6,662 nucleotides of DNA from Thermaceae bacterium (GTDB lineage: Bacteria; Deinococcota; Deinococci; Deinococcales; Marinithermaceae). The notes beneath the pieces were generated by a model that ran no database searches, was not told where the DNA came from, and saw only the letters and a program-made list of their open reading frames with translations. A program made the position numbers and the translations under genes. The DNA lies in NCBI GenBank assembly GCA_027023345.1, contig JALVVO010000248.1:1-6662 (forward strand), given 5' to 3'. Below, piece after piece: positions 5,475-6,662 of this stretch; the first letter of the stretch is position 1; each line of letters opens with the position of its first letter.

Positions 5475-5855
5475 ATGCGGGGCGAGGCGGCGCGGCTTTT
5501 TCTTCTCGAGTTCCTGCTCCTTCTGGTCTTCCTGCCCCCTTTCCTGCTCCTTCCCTGGGGGCGGACCGGCCTGCCCGCCGCCCCGGCGGTGGCGGTGATC
5601 GCCGCGATCGGGACGGGGGTGAGCTTCTACGCGCTCGCCAGCGCCCGACGCGCCGAACGCCGCGAGGACTGGCGCGCCGCCGCCATGCTGCTCGGGGTGG
5701 GGCCAGGGCTGTGGCTCTGGGCGGCCGGGCTCGCCTTCCGGCTCGGGGACGGGGGGCTCGCCCTGCTGGCGGCGCTGGGCGCAGCGCTCCTAGCGCTTTC
5801 GCTGCTTCGCTTTCCCGAACCACCCGAAGAGCCGCCTCCGGGGAAGCCTCGCTAG
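5475..5855 (+). CDS. Hypothetical four-helix membrane protein
   Basis: I do not recognise this 126-residue protein. It begins MRGEAARLFLLEF and shows four hydrophobic segments at about 7-27, 33-55, 67-87 and 91-112. Between the second and third lies a charged loop with RRAERREDWR (58-67), and the tail is Pro/Glu-rich (PEPPEEPPPGKPR, 114-126). The basic loop suggests a cytoplasmic loop with both termini also inside. The ATG stands 2 nt after the stop of the ABC ATPase and has no clear ribosome binding site of its own, which fits translational coupling by reinitiation. It is not a normal component of amino acid ABC importers. The last 66 nt overlap the 3' end of the patatin-like gene on the other strand. 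The frame is also open upstream through the ABC gene, which weakens ORF length as evidence; the hydrophobic pattern and the stop-start junction carry the call. Confidence 0.65.
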   Translation: MRGEAARLFLLEFLLLLVFLPPFLLLPWGRTGLPAAPAVAVIAAIGTGVSFYALASARRAERREDWRAAAMLLGVGPGLWLWAAGLAFRLGDGGLALLAALGAALLALSLLRFPEPPEEPPPGKPR

Positions 5856-6626
5856 CAGCCGCTCGCCTTCCCTCCGCCCGAGCTCGTAGACCTCGTGGGC
5901 GCGTTCGAGGTCGAAGGTGTCGATCGGCGCCTCGAGGGGGATCCGCACCACCAGGTCGGCGCGGTCGAGCGCCAGCTCCTTGAGGCGTCGGCGGGAGGCC
6001 TCGCCCGCGGCGAGCGCCGTCTCCAGGCTGTTTCGGGGCGGCGCGATCGGGCCCGGGTTGGAGACGTCCACGGCCACCAGGGGCCCCGCGCCCAGGTCGG
6101 CGACGGCGCTCACGGGGACCTTCTCGGCGACGTCCCCGTCCACCAGGAGCCGGGAGCCGAGGGGCTTCGGGGGGAAGATTCCAGGGATGCTCCCGGAGGC
6201 GAGCACCGCGTCCACCACCGGGCCCCGGTCCAGCACCACGAGCTCGCCGGTGGCCAGGTCGGCGGCGGCGATGCGGAGGGGGACGCGGGCGTCCTCCACG
6301 CGGGCGTCGCCGAAAAGCCGGGTGAGCCCCTGGCGGTAGCGCTCGGGGTCGGCGAGGGCCGGTCGCCGGAGGCTTCGTAGAAAGAGGAGCCCGCTTTGCA
6401 GCTTGCCGCTTTTGGCCAGGCGAAGCAGCTCGGGGTCGCGGGTGGCCTCGAGGATGGGCTCGGGGCGGAGGGGGAGCCCGAAGGCGTAGACCGCCGCCGC
6501 CAGGGCCCCGGCCGAGGAGCCGGAGAGGGCGGTGACCCGCGCCCCGGCCTCGTCGAGCGCCCGCAAGAGCCCCAGGTGGAAAAACCCCCGCACGCCCCCG
6601 CCGCCGAGCGCGAGCCTAATCCGCAT
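5790..6626 (-). CDS. Patatin-like phospholipase / serine hydrolase (RssA-type)
   Basis: The 278-residue protein has the elements of a bacterial patatin-fold lipid acyl hydrolase. These are the oxyanion-hole loop GGGGVRGFFHLG (8-19), the nucleophile elbow GSSAG (36-40, Ser38 catalytic), the segment ASGSIPGIFPP (143-153) and the catalytic Asp163 in DGD, where most relatives have DGG or DGA. It therefore uses a Ser-Asp dyad. The likely substrates are acyl lipids, but small bacterial patatins of this size are mostly uncharacterised. No signal peptide is seen, so it is probably cytoplasmic; the C-terminus is basic (GKAKQRKR). The ATG at 6626 is preceded by GGAG with 7 nt spacing and overlaps the end of the upstream minus-strand gene by 11 nt, suggesting an operon with it. 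Its 3' end overlaps the convergent four-helix membrane gene by 66 bp. A link to the amino acid transporter is not indicated. Confidence 0.9.
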   Translation of the reverse strand: MRIRLALGGGGVRGFFHLGLLRALDEAGARVTALSGSSAGALAAAVYAFGLPLRPEPILEATRDPELLRLAKSGKLQSGLLFLRSLRRPALADPERYRQGLTRLFGDARVEDARVPLRIAAADLATGELVVLDRGPVVDAVLASGSIPGIFPPKPLGSRLLVDGDVAEKVPVSAVADLGAGPLVAVDVSNPGPIAPPRNSLETALAAGEASRRRLKELALDRADLVVRIPLEAPIDTFDLERAHEVYELGRREGERLLARLPRRRLFGWFGKAKQRKR

Positions 6627-6662
6627 CGCCCTTCTCCTTCGCGAGCAGGAGGTAGATCCCGG
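6616..6662 (-). CDS. C-terminal end of an unidentified protein, partial
   Basis: Read on the minus strand from the window edge, one frame gives GIYLLLAKEKGDAD followed by TAG (6616-6618). The stop overlaps the start of the patatin-like gene by 11 nt, the compact layout expected of adjacent genes in one operon, and the patatin ribosome binding site falls inside this frame. Fourteen residues are too few to name a family; the short hydrophobic run before a charged tail would suit a membrane protein or a helical C-terminus. The patatin frame is also open to the edge, but its translation there (Ser/Arg-rich) does not look like protein. Confidence 0.45.
   Translation of the reverse strand, partial: GIYLLLAKEKGDAD

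Noticed and set aside
5772..5797. Two overlapping inverted repeats (GCGCTG..CAGCGC and AGCGCT..AGCGCT) near the convergent gene ends, considered as a bidirectional terminator
   Set aside because: They lie inside the coding sequence of the membrane gene in an Ala/Leu-rich stretch where such repeats arise easily, stems are only 6 bp, and no proper T-run follows on either strand.
4720..5823. Minus-strand open frame of 367 codons opposite the ABC ATPase gene
   Set aside because: It is antisense to a gene with every ABC ATPase motif intact, and its own translation is low-complexity Arg/Ala/Pro/His with no recognisable domain.
6114..6147. Inverted repeat with GGGGAC and GTCCCC arms
   Set aside because: It is inside the patatin-like coding region around the DGD codons, with a long loop and no T-run, and is explained by GC-rich codon use.
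1..6662. CRISPR array, tRNA, rRNA, insertion sequence or phage elements
   Set aside because: No regularly spaced repeats, no transposase or integrase motifs and no tRNA-like cloverleaf were seen; all gaps between genes are under 60 nt.

Overview
The window is dense, very GC-rich bacterial chromosome with strong GC-ending codon preference, GTG and TTG starts beside ATG, and very short or absent leaders between candidate -10 boxes and start codons. Together with the protein flavour (a periplasmic binding protein of the SHTITPER / CTGN / DIRC type, a bacterial P3A proton ATPase, Lys/Glu/Arg-rich surfaces) this suggests a thermophilic Deinococcota, probably Thermaceae (Thermus, Oceanithermus or Marinithermus-like). 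The taxonomic call is an inference; nothing in the window proves it. I see no tRNA, rRNA, CRISPR array, insertion sequence or phage gene.

Left edge (1-248): the first 65 codons of a minus-strand RNA uracil methyltransferase (TRAM domain) start at a GTG at 195. They diverge from the main plus-strand cluster across a 53-bp gap that appears to hold two overlapping, back-to-back promoters.

Centre (249-5855): a complete polar amino acid ABC importer is laid out in plus orientation as binding protein (249-1019), a GC-rich hairpin terminator, permease (1073-1900) and, after an interruption, the GlnQ-type ATPase (4735-5472). The interruption is a two-gene module: a 45-codon single-span membrane peptide (1951-2088) whose 3' end overlaps by 14 nt the start of an 882-residue P-type ATPase (2075-4723). 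The ATPase has the catalytic motifs of the family and the three membrane residues (Asn93, Arg683, Asp713) that align with the proton-transport residues of plant H+-ATPase AHA2, so a proton pump is the best call. The ABC ATPase is followed 2 nt later by a four-helix membrane protein of unknown function (5475-5855).

Right edge (5790-6662): a patatin-like serine hydrolase lies on the minus strand. Its 3' end overlaps the four-helix membrane gene tail to tail by 66 bp. Its start overlaps the last codons of another minus-strand gene that runs off the window.

Working together: the three ABC genes should import an amino acid across the inner membrane using ATP. The pump in their midst would set membrane potential and cytoplasmic pH. 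A functional tie between the two is possible but is only inferred from gene order. The least described element is the small membrane peptide in front of the pump, which resembles in size and layout the micropeptide regulators known for other P-type ATPases.
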